Origin: an uncultured Oscillospiraceae bacterium
Lineage (GTDB): Bacteria > Bacillota > Clostridia > Oscillospirales > JAAYXM01
DNA length: 26,926 bases
Assembly: GCA_934646115.1 (NCBI GenBank)
Contig: CAKUEM010000024.1
Span: 1 to 26,926, forward strand
Direction: 5' to 3'
The notes below the pieces were generated by a model. That model did not search any database. It saw nothing but the letters and a program-made list of their open reading frames with translations, and was not told the origin of the DNA. Position numbers and translations under genes: made by a program. Of this stretch, positions 7,600 through 15,497 are shown one piece after another (the stretch's first letter is position 1; each line of letters opens with the position of its first letter).

Positions 7600-8673
7600 G
7601 TGGATTTTGATTTCTGGCAGCTTCCGGAGGAGGAGCTGACCCGGCGCGCCGCGGCGCTGCCCGCGCTGCTGCTTCGCTGGTATGACGCGCACCATCGCAC
7701 GCTGCCCTGGCGCGATGCGCCGACCCCATACCGCGTTTGGGTTTCCGAAATCATGCTGCAGCAGACGCGCGTCGCCGCGGTTTTGCCGTATTTTGACCGG
7801 TTTTTGCGCGCGCTCCCCGATATTCCGGCGCTTGCGCACGCGCCGGAGGAGCAGCTGATGAAGCTGTGGGAAGGGCTTGGATATTACAGCCGGGCGCGGA
7901 ATTTGCAGCGCGCGGCGGTGCGCGTTTTGGAGGAATACGGCGGGGTGCTTCCCGGCACGGCGGAAGCGCTGCAAACGCTGCCCGGCATCGGCGAATACAC
8001 CGCCGGGGCGATCGCTTCAATCGCGTTTGGGCAGCGTGTGCCCGCGATCGACGGCAACGGGCTGCGCGTGTTCGCGCGCGTATTTCGCAACGACGCAGAC
8101 ATTGCAAGCGCAAAAACGCGGCGGCAATACCGCGCGCTTGCCCAGACGCTGCTGCCCGAGCGCGCGGGGGATTTTAACCAGGCGCTGATGGAGCTTGGCG
8201 CAACGGTTTGTCTGCCAAACGGCGCGCCGCACTGCGATGCCTGTCCGCTCGCCGCGCTTTGCATCGCGCACGAGGACGGATGCGAGGGCGCGTTTCCGGT
8301 CAAGGCGGAGCGCACGCCGCGGCGCGTGGAGCAGCTTTCGCTCACGCTCATCCTATGCGGCGACGCGGTGCTTTTGCAAAGGCGCCCGAGCGCCGGGCTT
8401 TTGGCAGGGCTATGGGCGTTTTGCACGCTGCCTGACCCGCGGCGCGCGGGCTTTACCGTTTTGCACGAGGCGGCGCTTCCGCCCGCGCGGCATATATTTA
8501 CCCATGTCGAGTGGCGCATGCAGGCGCGCGCGATCACTGTGGCAGAGCGGCTTTCGCTGCCCGGCTGCGTTTGGGCAACTCGCGCCGACCTGCGCGAGCG
8601 GTACGCGATTCCAAGCGCATACCGCGCCTATACCCGCGCGCTTTCCTCGCTTTTGCCCGCGCGCGACACCTGA
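7600..8673 (+). CDS. mutY: Adenine DNA glycosylase MutY
   Basis: It removes adenine mispaired with 8-oxoguanine in base excision repair. The start is GTG with a strong ribosome site 7-17 nt upstream. Visible are the catalytic Glu50 in WVSEIMLQQTRV, the helix-hairpin-helix LPGIGEYTAGAI and catalytic Asp151 in AIDGNGLRVFARVF. The 4Fe-4S ligands are Cys204, 212, 215 and 221; the first spacing is seven residues rather than the six seen in E. coli. A C-terminal NUDIX-like domain that reads the 8-oxoG strand follows (LILCGDAVLLQRRP, GLWAFCTLP). The 357 residues are typical. It leads a four-gene plus-strand operon that also carries exoA, an enzyme acting on the abasic sites MutY creates. Confidence 0.96.
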   Translation: MDFDFWQLPEEELTRRAAALPALLLRWYDAHHRTLPWRDAPTPYRVWVSEIMLQQTRVAAVLPYFDRFLRALPDIPALAHAPEEQLMKLWEGLGYYSRARNLQRAAVRVLEEYGGVLPGTAEALQTLPGIGEYTAGAIASIAFGQRVPAIDGNGLRVFARVFRNDADIASAKTRRQYRALAQTLLPERAGDFNQALMELGATVCLPNGAPHCDACPLAALCIAHEDGCEGAFPVKAERTPRRVEQLSLTLILCGDAVLLQRRPSAGLLAGLWAFCTLPDPRRAGFTVLHEAALPPARHIFTHVEWRMQARAITVAERLSLPGCVWATRADLRERYAIPSAYRAYTRALSSLLPARDT

Positions 8674-8699
8674 TATTTTTATTAAAAAGAGGGAATTTC

Positions 8700-10394
8700 A
8701 TGTTTAACCGCAACATCCCATGGTATCTCAGCATTCCGTTTTTAATTTTGCTCCCGTTTATCACGCTGCTTCTGGTTGAGTGGATGCAGGGCGCGCAGGT
8801 CGACCCGCTCCATCTGAATTTCTGGATCAACGCGATGATCTATTTCGGCATGACCGCTCTGGTTTTCGCGCTGACGCGGCGCGTATTTCTCGCCGCGATG
8901 ATCCCGATGGTGCTCTCCTGCCTGCTGGGCGCGGTCAATCATTTTATGATCGCCATGCGCGGCAAGGCGCTTCTCCCATGGGATCTGTTTGCGCTCGGCA
9001 CGGCGCAAAACGTGGCGAGCGGACTTGCGCTCAAGTGGGACACGGCGCTTGTCGTCACCGTGCTTTCTGTGCTGGCGTGCGGCGTGGCGGCGTGGTGCAT
9101 GCGGCGCGCGCGGCTGCCCCGGTTTTCGCGCGCGGTCGCGGCGGTGCTTGCCGTGCTCTGTCTGGGCGGCGCTTGGCAGATCCTTTGGGACGCGCCGGAT
9201 TCCATCTCTTCTGACCCGTGGTATACGGCGGACGCATCGAAGCAGAACGGCATGGCGGCCAATTTGATGCACAACACGAAGCTTTTGATCAATCTCCCGC
9301 CCGAGGGGTATTCCACCGCGCGCGTGCGCGAAACGATCGGCAACGGCGCACAGGCGGGCACGCGCCAACCGGACATTATTGTTGTTATGGACGAAACGTT
9401 CTCTGACCTGTCGCACATCGCCGATCTGCAAACGAATGCAGACCCGATCCCGTTTATCCACTCGCTCATGAGCGAGACGGTCAGCGGATTTACGCGCGTT
9501 TCCGTGTTTGGCGGCGGAACGTGCAACACGGAATATGATTTTTTAACCGGCAATTCCAGCGCGATGCTGCGCCCCGGCTGCTACCCCATGGTGCAATTCA
9601 CCGGGATCGATACGCCGTCGATCGCGCAAACGCTGCGCAGCCGCGGATATCGCACAGCAGGCGTGCACCCGTTTTATCCGGATGGCTGGAACCGCGATCA
9701 GGCATACCCGCGGCTTGGGTTTGACCGGTTTTACAGCATTCATGATTTTAACGATCCGGAGCTTGTGCGCGAATACATCTCCGATCGCGCGTCATTTCAA
9801 AAGGTGCTTGCGCTTTTAGACGAGAGCGCGCAGCCTGCGTTTATTTTTAACGTAACGATGCAAAATCATTCCGGCTATGCCAAGGCGTTTGACAATTTGG
9901 AAGAAACGATCACGTTTCCCGAGATGGAAGAATTCCCGCAGGCGCGGCGCTATCTATCCCTACTTGCAAAAACCGATACGGCAGTGCGCGAGCTGGTCGA
10001 GGCGCTGAAGCAGCGCGAGCGACCGACGATCCTGCTCTTCTTCGGCGACCATCTGCCTGCCTTGGAGGACGGGTATTACCGCATGCTGCAAGAGCGCGCC
10101 GGAATTTCTGACACGCAGATGGATGAGAAAAAGCATGATGTTCCGTTCTTTATCTGGGCAAATTTCCCGATCGAGGCGCGGCAGGGGCTGCATATCAGCG
10201 CAAGCTTTCTCGCGCCGCTTCTGCTGCACACGGCGGACGCGCCGATGAGCGCGTATCAGAGCTATTTATACCGCCTGATGCAGCAGCTTCCGATCATTCA
10301 AAACGACGGGAGCGCGCCGGAATTGGGCTATCGCATCGCGCAGCACAACATGGTGTTTGACCTGCTCGGGCGGCAAAACGACTTGTTTCAATAA
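8700..10394 (+). CDS. LTA synthase family membrane sulfatase/phosphotransferase
   Basis: It is a 564-residue membrane protein of the LtaS/alkaline-phosphatase superfamily. About five N-terminal transmembrane helices (to ~residue 160) are followed by an extracellular sulfatase-fold domain (~225-540). Metal and nucleophile positions are recognisable: Asp231-Glu232 in VVMDETFSDL, Thr274 in GGGTCNTEYDFLTG and Asp450-His451 in FFGDHLP. LtaS enzymes transfer glycerol-phosphate from phosphatidylglycerol to build teichoic acid; relatives add glycerol-phosphate or phosphoethanolamine to other glycans, so the substrate is not fixed. The start at 8700 (MFNRNIPWY) has AAGAGGGA upstream; the open frame extends to 8511 inside mutY but that part is not plausible. 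It sits 26 nt after mutY and 12 nt before exoA. Confidence 0.9.
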   Translation: MFNRNIPWYLSIPFLILLPFITLLLVEWMQGAQVDPLHLNFWINAMIYFGMTALVFALTRRVFLAAMIPMVLSCLLGAVNHFMIAMRGKALLPWDLFALGTAQNVASGLALKWDTALVVTVLSVLACGVAAWCMRRARLPRFSRAVAAVLAVLCLGGAWQILWDAPDSISSDPWYTADASKQNGMAANLMHNTKLLINLPPEGYSTARVRETIGNGAQAGTRQPDIIVVMDETFSDLSHIADLQTNADPIPFIHSLMSETVSGFTRVSVFGGGTCNTEYDFLTGNSSAMLRPGCYPMVQFTGIDTPSIAQTLRSRGYRTAGVHPFYPDGWNRDQAYPRLGFDRFYSIHDFNDPELVREYISDRASFQKVLALLDESAQPAFIFNVTMQNHSGYAKAFDNLEETITFPEMEEFPQARRYLSLLAKTDTAVRELVEALKQRERPTILLFFGDHLPALEDGYYRMLQERAGISDTQMDEKKHDVPFFIWANFPIEARQGLHISASFLAPLLLHTADAPMSAYQSYLYRLMQQLPIIQNDGSAPELGYRIAQHNMVFDLLGRQNDLFQ

Positions 10395-10406
10395 GGAGGA
10401 TGTGCG

Positions 10407-11162
10407 ATGAAGCTGATCTCGTGGAACGTAAATGGGCTGCGCGCCTGCGTGGGCAAGGGCTTTCTTGATTTTTTTCATGCGGCCGACGCGGATATTTTCT
10501 GCGTGCAGGAGACCAAGCTGCAGGAGGGGCAGATCGAGCTTGCGCTGCCCGGCTATCAGCAGTTTTGGAACAGCGCGGAGAAAAAGGGCTATTCCGGCAC
10601 GGCGGTATTCACGCGGGAGGCGCCGCTGCGCGCGGAATACGGCGTTGGAATTCCGGAGCATGACCGCGAGGGTCGCGTGATCACGCTGGAGTTTCCTTCG
10701 TTTTATCTGATCAATGTTTACACGCCGAATGCGCAGCGCGGGCTGGCGCGCCTGGATTATCGCATGGCGTGGGAGGATATGTTCCGCGCGTTTTGCGTGG
10801 CGCATGCGGCGCAAAAGCCGGTCATCCTCTGCGGCGACCTGAACGTGGCGCATCAGGAGATCGACCTCAAGAATCCGAAAAGCAACGTGGGCAACGCCGG
10901 CTTCTCCCCGCAGGAGCGCGCGCAGATGACCGCGCTGCAAAACGCGGGATTTATCGATACGTTCCGTTATTTTTATCCGGAAAAATCCGGCGCGTATACC
11001 TGGTGGTCGTATATGTACCACGCACGCGAGAACAACGCGGGCTGGCGGATCGACTATTTTTTGGCGTCCTCGGCGCTTGAGGGCGCGCTGCGCGGCGCGG
11101 AGATCTATTCTGACGTGATGGGCAGCGATCACTGCCCGATCGGGCTTGAGGTGGCGCTATGA
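10407..11162 (+). CDS. exoA: Exodeoxyribonuclease III / AP endonuclease
   Basis: It is an exonuclease III-family AP endonuclease that cuts DNA 5' of abasic sites in base excision repair. The 251 residues carry all the family motifs in order: SWNVNGLRA, QETKLQEG, YSGTAVF, GDLNVAH, WRIDYFLAS and GSDHCPIGLE. An AAGGAGG ribosome site lies about 7 nt before the ATG. It is 12 nt behind the LtaS-like gene, and its TGA overlaps the next ATG (ATGA), indicating coupling. Being in one operon with mutY makes functional sense because it processes the product of MutY. Confidence 0.96.
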   Translation: MKLISWNVNGLRACVGKGFLDFFHAADADIFCVQETKLQEGQIELALPGYQQFWNSAEKKGYSGTAVFTREAPLRAEYGVGIPEHDREGRVITLEFPSFYLINVYTPNAQRGLARLDYRMAWEDMFRAFCVAHAAQKPVILCGDLNVAHQEIDLKNPKSNVGNAGFSPQERAQMTALQNAGFIDTFRYFYPEKSGAYTWWSYMYHARENNAGWRIDYFLASSALEGALRGAEIYSDVMGSDHCPIGLEVAL

Positions 11163-11500
11163 CACGGGAGGAGCTGCGCGAATTTTGCCTGTCTCTGCCG
11201 GGGGTATATGCGGATTATCCGTTTGACGCAAACTGGCTCGCCATGCGTCTGCTTTCTTCAAAAAAGACCTTCGCCTTTATTTATGAGCATCAGGGGCAGC
11301 TTTGCGTCAACGTGAAGTGCGACCCGATGGAGGCGGAGTTTCAGCGCGCGACATGCCCCGCTATCCGCCCCGCGTATCATATGAATAAGCACCACTGGAA
11401 CATGCTTGTGGTGGACGGGACCCTCGCCCCGCGCGAGGTGCAGGCTCTGATCAAGGAGAGCTATGCGCTGGTTTTGCGCCAGAAAAAATATGGAAAATAA
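11159..11500 (+). CDS. MmcQ/YjbR family protein
   Basis: This 113-residue cytoplasmic protein belongs to the YjbR/MmcQ (DUF419) family. Family features are the N-terminal TREELREFCLSLPG, the DYPF motif, and the C-terminal YHMNKHHWNMLVVDG and LIKESYALV stretches. These small proteins have a CyaY-like fold and no firmly established biochemical role, though a DNA-binding link has been proposed. It is translationally coupled to exoA by a 4-nt overlap and ends the operon. No terminator is obvious before the next promoter. Confidence 0.9.
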   Translation: MTREELREFCLSLPGVYADYPFDANWLAMRLLSSKKTFAFIYEHQGQLCVNVKCDPMEAEFQRATCPAIRPAYHMNKHHWNMLVVDGTLAPREVQALIKESYALVLRQKKYGK

Positions 11501-11516
11501 TTTTTTGCACAAAAAC

Positions 11517-11545
11517 TTGCGAGAATTTGCAGAAAATGATATACT
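11517..11545 (+). promoter_or_regulatory. Promoter of the NSS transporter
   Basis: TTGCGA (11517-11522), a 17-bp spacer and TATACT (11540-11545) precede the transporter by about 50 nt. A GGCGC/GCGCC hairpin lies in the short leader (11562-11574). The promoter falls just 3' of the YjbR-like gene, so the transporter is probably transcribed independently. Confidence 0.7.
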
Positions 11546-11598
11546 AAATGCATCATTTTTTCGGCGCGCGGCGCCAAAATTAAAATAGGGGGATGTTT

Positions 11599-12930
11599 AT
11601 GCGCGATCACCAAAAGCAATGGGCAACAAAAATCGGTTTTATCTTCGCGGCCGCCGGGTCCGCAATCGGGCTCGGAAATCTTTGGAAATTTCCTTATTTG
11701 ATGGGCAGCAACGGCGGATTCTGGTTCCTGATCGCCTATCTGATCTTCGTCTGCATTCTTGGTGTTCCTGTTATGATGGTTGAAATGTCGCTTGGGCGCA
11801 AGACCGGCAGCAACCCGGTGCATGCGTATGCCTCGATCAGCAAAAGCGCGCGCACGGTAGGTGTGATGGGCGTGCTGACCGCGTTCTTGATCCTGTCTTA
11901 TTACAGCGTGATCGGCGGCTGGATCGTGAAATACATGGTTAGTTATGCAACCACGCTTGCCGCTCCGGCGAGCTTCGGGCAGTTTATCGGCGGCACGTGG
12001 GAGCCGATCATTTATCATTTTGTCTTTATGCTTGCCACCGCGGTCATCTGCGTGTGCGGCGTGCGCGGCATCGAAAAGGCGAGCAAAATCATGATGCCGG
12101 CGCTGTTTGTCATCTTAATTATCATTCTGGTGCGCAGCATTACGCTGCCGGGCGGCAGCGGCGGATTTGCCTTTATGTTCTCTCCGCGCGCATCACAATT
12201 CAGCTTAGGCTCGATCAGCGCGGCGCTCGGGCAGGTGTTCTATTCGCTCAGCCTGTGCATGGGCATCGGCATCACATACGGCAGCTACCTAAATCGGCGC
12301 GAAAATATCCCGAAGAGCTGTCTGACCGTATCCGGGCTGGACACGATGGCCGCGCTGCTCGCCGGTCTTGCAATCTTCCCGGCGGTCTTCTCATTCGGTC
12401 TTGAGCCGGGTCAGGGGCCGAGCCTGATTTTCGAAACGCTGCCGCAGATTTTCTCGCAGCTGGGCGCTGGCTCGTTGTTTGCGGTTTTGTTCTTTATTCT
12501 GGTATTTTTCGCGGCGGTCACAAGCTCGATCTCGCTGCTTGAGACCGTGGTCTCCTTTGTTCTTGAAAAGTGGAACATCCCGCGCACACGCGCGGTGATC
12601 ATCACGGCGGCGATCATCTTCTTGATCGGCGTTCCCAGCTCGCTGTCGTTCGGAAGCCTTGCGCCGTTTACGGTGTTTGGCTATACCTTCTTTGATTTCG
12701 TCGGGATCCTCACGGATAACCTGCTGCTCCCGCTCGGCGGTCTTCTGATGTGCTACTTCATCGGCTGGCGCTGGAAGCCTGAGCTGCTTGCGGATGAGAT
12801 TGAGCAGGAGGGCGTGTCCTTCCGCTGGAGAAAGCTCTGGATCGCAACGATCCGATACAGCACGCCGATTTTGATCTTAATCGTTATGATCGCGGGCTTT
12901 ATCAATATTTATCAAACGATCGTTGGCTAA
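11599..12930 (+). CDS. Sodium-dependent neurotransmitter-type (NSS/SNF) transporter
   Basis: It is an inner-membrane LeuT-fold symporter that uses the sodium gradient to import an amino acid or related amine. The signature unwound first helix, AAGSAIGLGNLWKFPYL, is near residues 16-33. Many further hydrophobic segments follow, and the ~443 residues fit bacterial 11-helix members such as Tyt1 and MhsT. The substrate cannot be read from sequence. The start at 11599 (MRDHQKQW) is preferred over the ATG at 11593 because the AGGGGG ribosome site directly abuts the earlier codon. It is monocistronic, flanked by its own promoter and a bidirectional terminator shared with the converging ECF gene. Confidence 0.93.
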   Translation: MRDHQKQWATKIGFIFAAAGSAIGLGNLWKFPYLMGSNGGFWFLIAYLIFVCILGVPVMMVEMSLGRKTGSNPVHAYASISKSARTVGVMGVLTAFLILSYYSVIGGWIVKYMVSYATTLAAPASFGQFIGGTWEPIIYHFVFMLATAVICVCGVRGIEKASKIMMPALFVILIIILVRSITLPGGSGGFAFMFSPRASQFSLGSISAALGQVFYSLSLCMGIGITYGSYLNRRENIPKSCLTVSGLDTMAALLAGLAIFPAVFSFGLEPGQGPSLIFETLPQIFSQLGAGSLFAVLFFILVFFAAVTSSISLLETVVSFVLEKWNIPRTRAVIITAAIIFLIGVPSSLSFGSLAPFTVFGYTFFDFVGILTDNLLLPLGGLLMCYFIGWRWKPELLADEIEQEGVSFRWRKLWIATIRYSTPILILIVMIAGFINIYQTIVG

Positions 12931-12931
12931 T

Positions 12932-12965
12932 AAAAAACACCCGAACCTGGTTCGGGTGTTTTTTT
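12932..12965. terminator. Bidirectional terminator between converging genes
   Basis: ACACCCGAACC (12937-12947) pairs with GGTTCGGGTGT (12949-12959). An A-run flanks one side and a seven-T run the other, so it can stop both the transporter transcript (+) and the coaX-like/ECF transcript (-). Confidence 0.9.
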
Positions 12966-12972
12966 CTGCAAT

Positions 12973-13551
12973 TTACGCGGAAGCGCGTTTGATATTTAAA
13001 AGGCGAACAATGATCGGACTGAGCACGATGTTCACGCCGAGCTCTACCAGGAAATTCACGCCGACCATAACGAAGATCATATAATGCGCCACATCGCCGC
13101 CCAATCCGACAGCCGCCGCCCAGCCGCTGATCGTATCCATGAAGAACGTCATGCAGCCAAGCAGGAACACGCCGGTATTGACCACCGGGCACACAACCGC
13201 GGCGCAAACGACCGCAAGATCGCGGTTCTTCCGCGCAACCAGCCGGTACACCAGCCCGGCGCACAGCCCGGCGAGGATGCCCTTGAGCATGACCGTGATC
13301 ACCGTCCCCGGGACGCTGACGGTGAGAAACGGTGCCGCGTCGCCGCTGAGCAGCACGACCGCGCCAAATACCGCGCCGAGCCATGCGCCCGCCTTCGTGC
13401 CGCACAGCGCGGCGCCCAGCACGATCGGGAGCAGAACCAGCGAGATGGAAAACATCCCAAACCGGATGAATGACCCCAGCAGCTGCAGCACGATCGTCAG
13501 CGCGGTAAAAATCGCGCACAGTACGAGCTGTCGTGTGTTCGTTTTGTTCAT
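12973..13551 (-). CDS. ECF transporter S component, possibly pantothenate (PanT-like)
   Basis: This 192-residue protein has about six hydrophobic helices. Its N-terminal LVLCAIFTALTIVLQLLG matches the Ala-rich first helix by which ECF S components dock onto the EcfT/EcfA module. It would bind a vitamin outside the cell; the energising EcfA/A'/T proteins are not in the window and are presumably shared. The start at 13551 (MNKTNTRQ) has AAGGAGG about 8 nt upstream; the longer frame running into coaX is not credible. It begins 16 nt after the coaX-like stop. Because of that partner, a pantothenate or CoA-precursor substrate is the first guess, but this is context inference only. Confidence 0.85.
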   Translation of the reverse strand: MNKTNTRQLVLCAIFTALTIVLQLLGSFIRFGMFSISLVLLPIVLGAALCGTKAGAWLGAVFGAVVLLSGDAAPFLTVSVPGTVITVMLKGILAGLCAGLVYRLVARKNRDLAVVCAAVVCPVVNTGVFLLGCMTFFMDTISGWAAAVGLGGDVAHYMIFVMVGVNFLVELGVNIVLSPIIVRLLNIKRASA

Positions 13552-13567
13552 AATAAATTCCTCCTTG

Positions 13568-14353
13568 CTACCGCCCCGTTTTCGGGTGCGGTGCGTTTTT
13601 GTGGTGCAGGTGACACAGCCCGTCGAGCAGGAGCGTGTCATCCCGCGTGATGGAATGCGCGCAGCGCGGCGCGATGCAGGCGGCGAAATCGCCGGTTGCA
13701 ACGACGCGCGGCACGCCGGGGATCTCCTCCCCGATCCGGTCGATCAGCCCGTCGATCATGGCGCACATGCCGTTTATCGCGCCGGAACGCATGGAATCCG
13801 CCGTGTTCGTGCCGATCAGGGTGCGCGGCGGCGCGATGGACACCATGGGGAGACTGCCCGCCGTGTGCGACAGCTCCTCCAGCGCAGAGGCCACGCCCGG
13901 CATGATGATCGTGCCGCAAAATGCGCGCGCCGCGTCGACCACGCTCATCGTAGTCACCACGCCGAGATCGACCAAAATCAGCGGCGCTTCATATTTTGAA
14001 AGCGCGCCGACCGTAAGCGCAACGATATCGCTGCCTAATTGCGCCGGGTCGTCGATCTTGATGTTCAGCCCGGTTTTGATCCCCGGGCCGACCAGCGCGG
14101 GCGTAATGCCGCACAGCGTGCCGACCGCCTGCGCGATCACATCGGTCAGCGGCGCAACGACAGACGCAATCATTGCATGATGCAGCGTCTCAGGCGCAAT
14201 GCCGCGGGCATGCAGCATGCCGCCGAGCAGATAGGCATATTCGTCCGGCGTTTTCTTTGTGTCGCTGTGCAGCGCAAACGTAGCGCAAAGCGCTTGCTCG
14301 CGATACACGCCGCAGGTGATGCGCGCGTTGTCCACACCGATGGCAAGAAGCAT
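13568..14353 (-). CDS. coaX: Type III pantothenate kinase-like protein with altered motifs
   Basis: This 261-residue protein has the type III pantothenate kinase (ASKHA) fold. GPGIKTGLNIK, MPGVASALEEL, IGTNTADSMRSG and VVATGDFA all align with canonical CoaX proteins, which phosphorylate pantothenate in the first step of CoA synthesis. Key sites differ. The phosphate-binding DVGNT motif reads GVDNA (residues 6-10); GADR reads GSDI, keeping catalytic-type Asp109 but losing the Arg; and DFGTATT reads DLGVVTT. It may be weakly active or a sensor or paralogue. ATG 14353 has AAAGGAGG upstream; the open frame continues to 14524 through the leader, but that part is rejected. It is followed 16 nt later by the ECF S component. 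Confidence 0.85.
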   Translation of the reverse strand: MLLAIGVDNARITCGVYREQALCATFALHSDTKKTPDEYAYLLGGMLHARGIAPETLHHAMIASVVAPLTDVIAQAVGTLCGITPALVGPGIKTGLNIKIDDPAQLGSDIVALTVGALSKYEAPLILVDLGVVTTMSVVDAARAFCGTIIMPGVASALEELSHTAGSLPMVSIAPPRTLIGTNTADSMRSGAINGMCAMIDGLIDRIGEEIPGVPRVVATGDFAACIAPRCAHSITRDDTLLLDGLCHLHHKNAPHPKTGR

Positions 14354-14383
14354 GGCGCTCGCCTCCTTTGGGCTGATTTCTGC

Positions 14384-14419
14384 GCAAAACAAAAGACAGG
14401 ACACAGCAGTATCCTGTCT
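14384..14419 (-). terminator. Intrinsic terminator inside the coaX-like leader
   Basis: On the minus strand AGACAGGA pairs with TCCTGTCT, extended by three more pairs around a TGCT loop, and is followed by TTTTGTTTTG. It lies between the predicted promoter and the coaX-like start codon, about 30 nt before that codon. This is the arrangement of an attenuator or of a short RNA ended before the gene. No known riboswitch or T-box consensus was recognised upstream. Confidence 0.8.
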
Positions 14420-14519
14420 CAAAAACGCAAAAACATACACGGTCGGGTCAAAAAAGTTTCCGCCGCGGGTTGGTTTTGATTGGGCTACTGCTCTCCTTTG
14501 AGATGCAATGCACACTCTT

Positions 14520-14548
14520 ATCATACACGCCCGCGCCCGATTTGTAAA
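14520..14548 (-). promoter_or_regulatory. Promoter upstream of the coaX-like gene
   Basis: Minus-strand TTTACA (14543-14548), a 17-bp spacer and TATGAT (14520-14525) give a good sigma-A promoter. The predicted start near 14513 leaves a leader of ~160 nt containing the terminator hairpin. The promoter begins just after the pdaA stop. Confidence 0.75.
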
Positions 14549-14554
14549 GCCCTT

Positions 14555-15361
14555 TTATTGCTGCGCGAGCAGCTCGCTGATCGGCGCTACGGTATAGCCG
14601 TCCTGCTCCCAGCGTGTGAGCAGCTCATCCAAAATATCGGCGTTTGTTTTCGATGTGCTGTGCAGTAGCACGACCGCGCCCGGATGCATGCGCGGCAGAA
14701 GCTTTTCAAACGCCTGCGCGCGCGTGGGCTGATTATCGGTATACCAATCGACGTAGGCAAGGCTCCAAAACACGGTTTGATAGCCCATTTCGTTTGCCAT
14801 TTTCAAATTTTCCTCGCTGAATTTGCCCTGCGGCGGGCGGTAAATATGCTGCATCTCCTGCCCGGTGACTGCGCGATATTTTCCCTCAAGCGTATGCAGC
14901 TCGCGCTCGAACGCCGCGCGGTCCGCAATTTTAGACATATCCGGATGCGTTGCGGTGTGGTTGCCCACGGTGTGCCCCTCCTCGACCATGCGCCGCACCA
15001 GCTCGGGCGCAGTGTCGAGATAATTGCCGACCAAGAAGAACGTCGCCGGGGTTTTATGCGCGCGCAGCACATCGAGGATCTTAGGCGTATTGCCGTTTTC
15101 GAAGCCTGCGTCAAACGTCAGATAAATCGTTTTTTTGCTCGTATCGCCCAGAAAATATGCATGGTAGCCCGCAAGATACTCCGCGCTCGCGTTGCCGACC
15201 GGCGGCGCGCCCAGCTTTTGGAAGCTCAGCCCCCAGTTCGTGTTCTGCGCCACCGCGGGCGTGGTTGCGCTCGTATCCGAGAAGAAAAACGGCAGCCCGC
15301 CCAACGCGAGAAGCGCCGCCGCGAAAAAGATCACGCTTATTTTCCGCACATGAAACACCAT
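14555..15361 (-). CDS. pdaA: Delta-lactam-biosynthetic peptidoglycan de-N-acetylase PdaA
   Basis: It is a secreted or membrane-anchored polysaccharide deacetylase (268 residues) with an N-terminal hydrophobic segment (about 8-27). It starts at ATG 15361 after a GGGGGGAT ribosome site. The PdaA-specific pre-domain NWGLSFQKLGAPPVGNAS and the motif TFDAGFENG (Asp84 region) distinguish it from other NodB enzymes. Metal ligands His135 and His139 occur in GNHTATHP, and YRPPQG and the late LLHS motif are present. PdaA removes the N-acetyl group from muramic acid, allowing muramic delta-lactam formation in spore cortex, so its presence points to endospore formation in this lineage. It lies divergent from ywlG; no clear promoter was found. 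Confidence 0.92.
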   Translation of the reverse strand: MVFHVRKISVIFFAAALLALGGLPFFFSDTSATTPAVAQNTNWGLSFQKLGAPPVGNASAEYLAGYHAYFLGDTSKKTIYLTFDAGFENGNTPKILDVLRAHKTPATFFLVGNYLDTAPELVRRMVEEGHTVGNHTATHPDMSKIADRAAFERELHTLEGKYRAVTGQEMQHIYRPPQGKFSEENLKMANEMGYQTVFWSLAYVDWYTDNQPTRAQAFEKLLPRMHPGAVVLLHSTSKTNADILDELLTRWEQDGYTVAPISELLAQQ

Positions 15362-15435
15362 GTTGCCATCCCCCCATTTTTTTCGATGCTTCAATATATT
15401 TTGCAAAAAAGCGGCTTATGTGCGCGCGCATGTCC

Positions 15436-15464
15436 TTGATTATTTCGCGCAGGAGTGTTATGCT
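15436..15464 (+). promoter_or_regulatory. Promoter of the YwlG-like gene
   Basis: TTGATT (15436-15441), 17 bp and TATGCT (15459-15464) lie in the pdaA/ywlG divergent interval. A GAAAGGA ribosome site at 15481-15487 follows before the ATG at 15498. Confidence 0.65.
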
Positions 15465-15497
15465 ATAGAAACGGATATCGGAAAGGATTTGATCATC

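Noticed and set aside
6855..7610. Several 65-130-codon frames in the gene-free region
   Set aside because: They overlap in different frames, are Arg/Ala/Ser-rich, lack ribosome sites and share only the DNA repeats.
7280..7754. Minus-strand frames reaching into mutY (149 and 104 codons)
   Set aside because: They overlap the start of the clear mutY gene and have no recognisable domain.
14354..14513. coaX-like leader considered as a T-box or known riboswitch
   Set aside because: GGAGAGCAGTAG near the 5' end looked T-box-like, but no TGGNACCGCG antiterminator sequence was found and the leader is too short.
15393..15421. TATATT considered as the pdaA -10 box
   Set aside because: The hexamer at the right -35 distance is ACATAA, too far from consensus to support a promoter.
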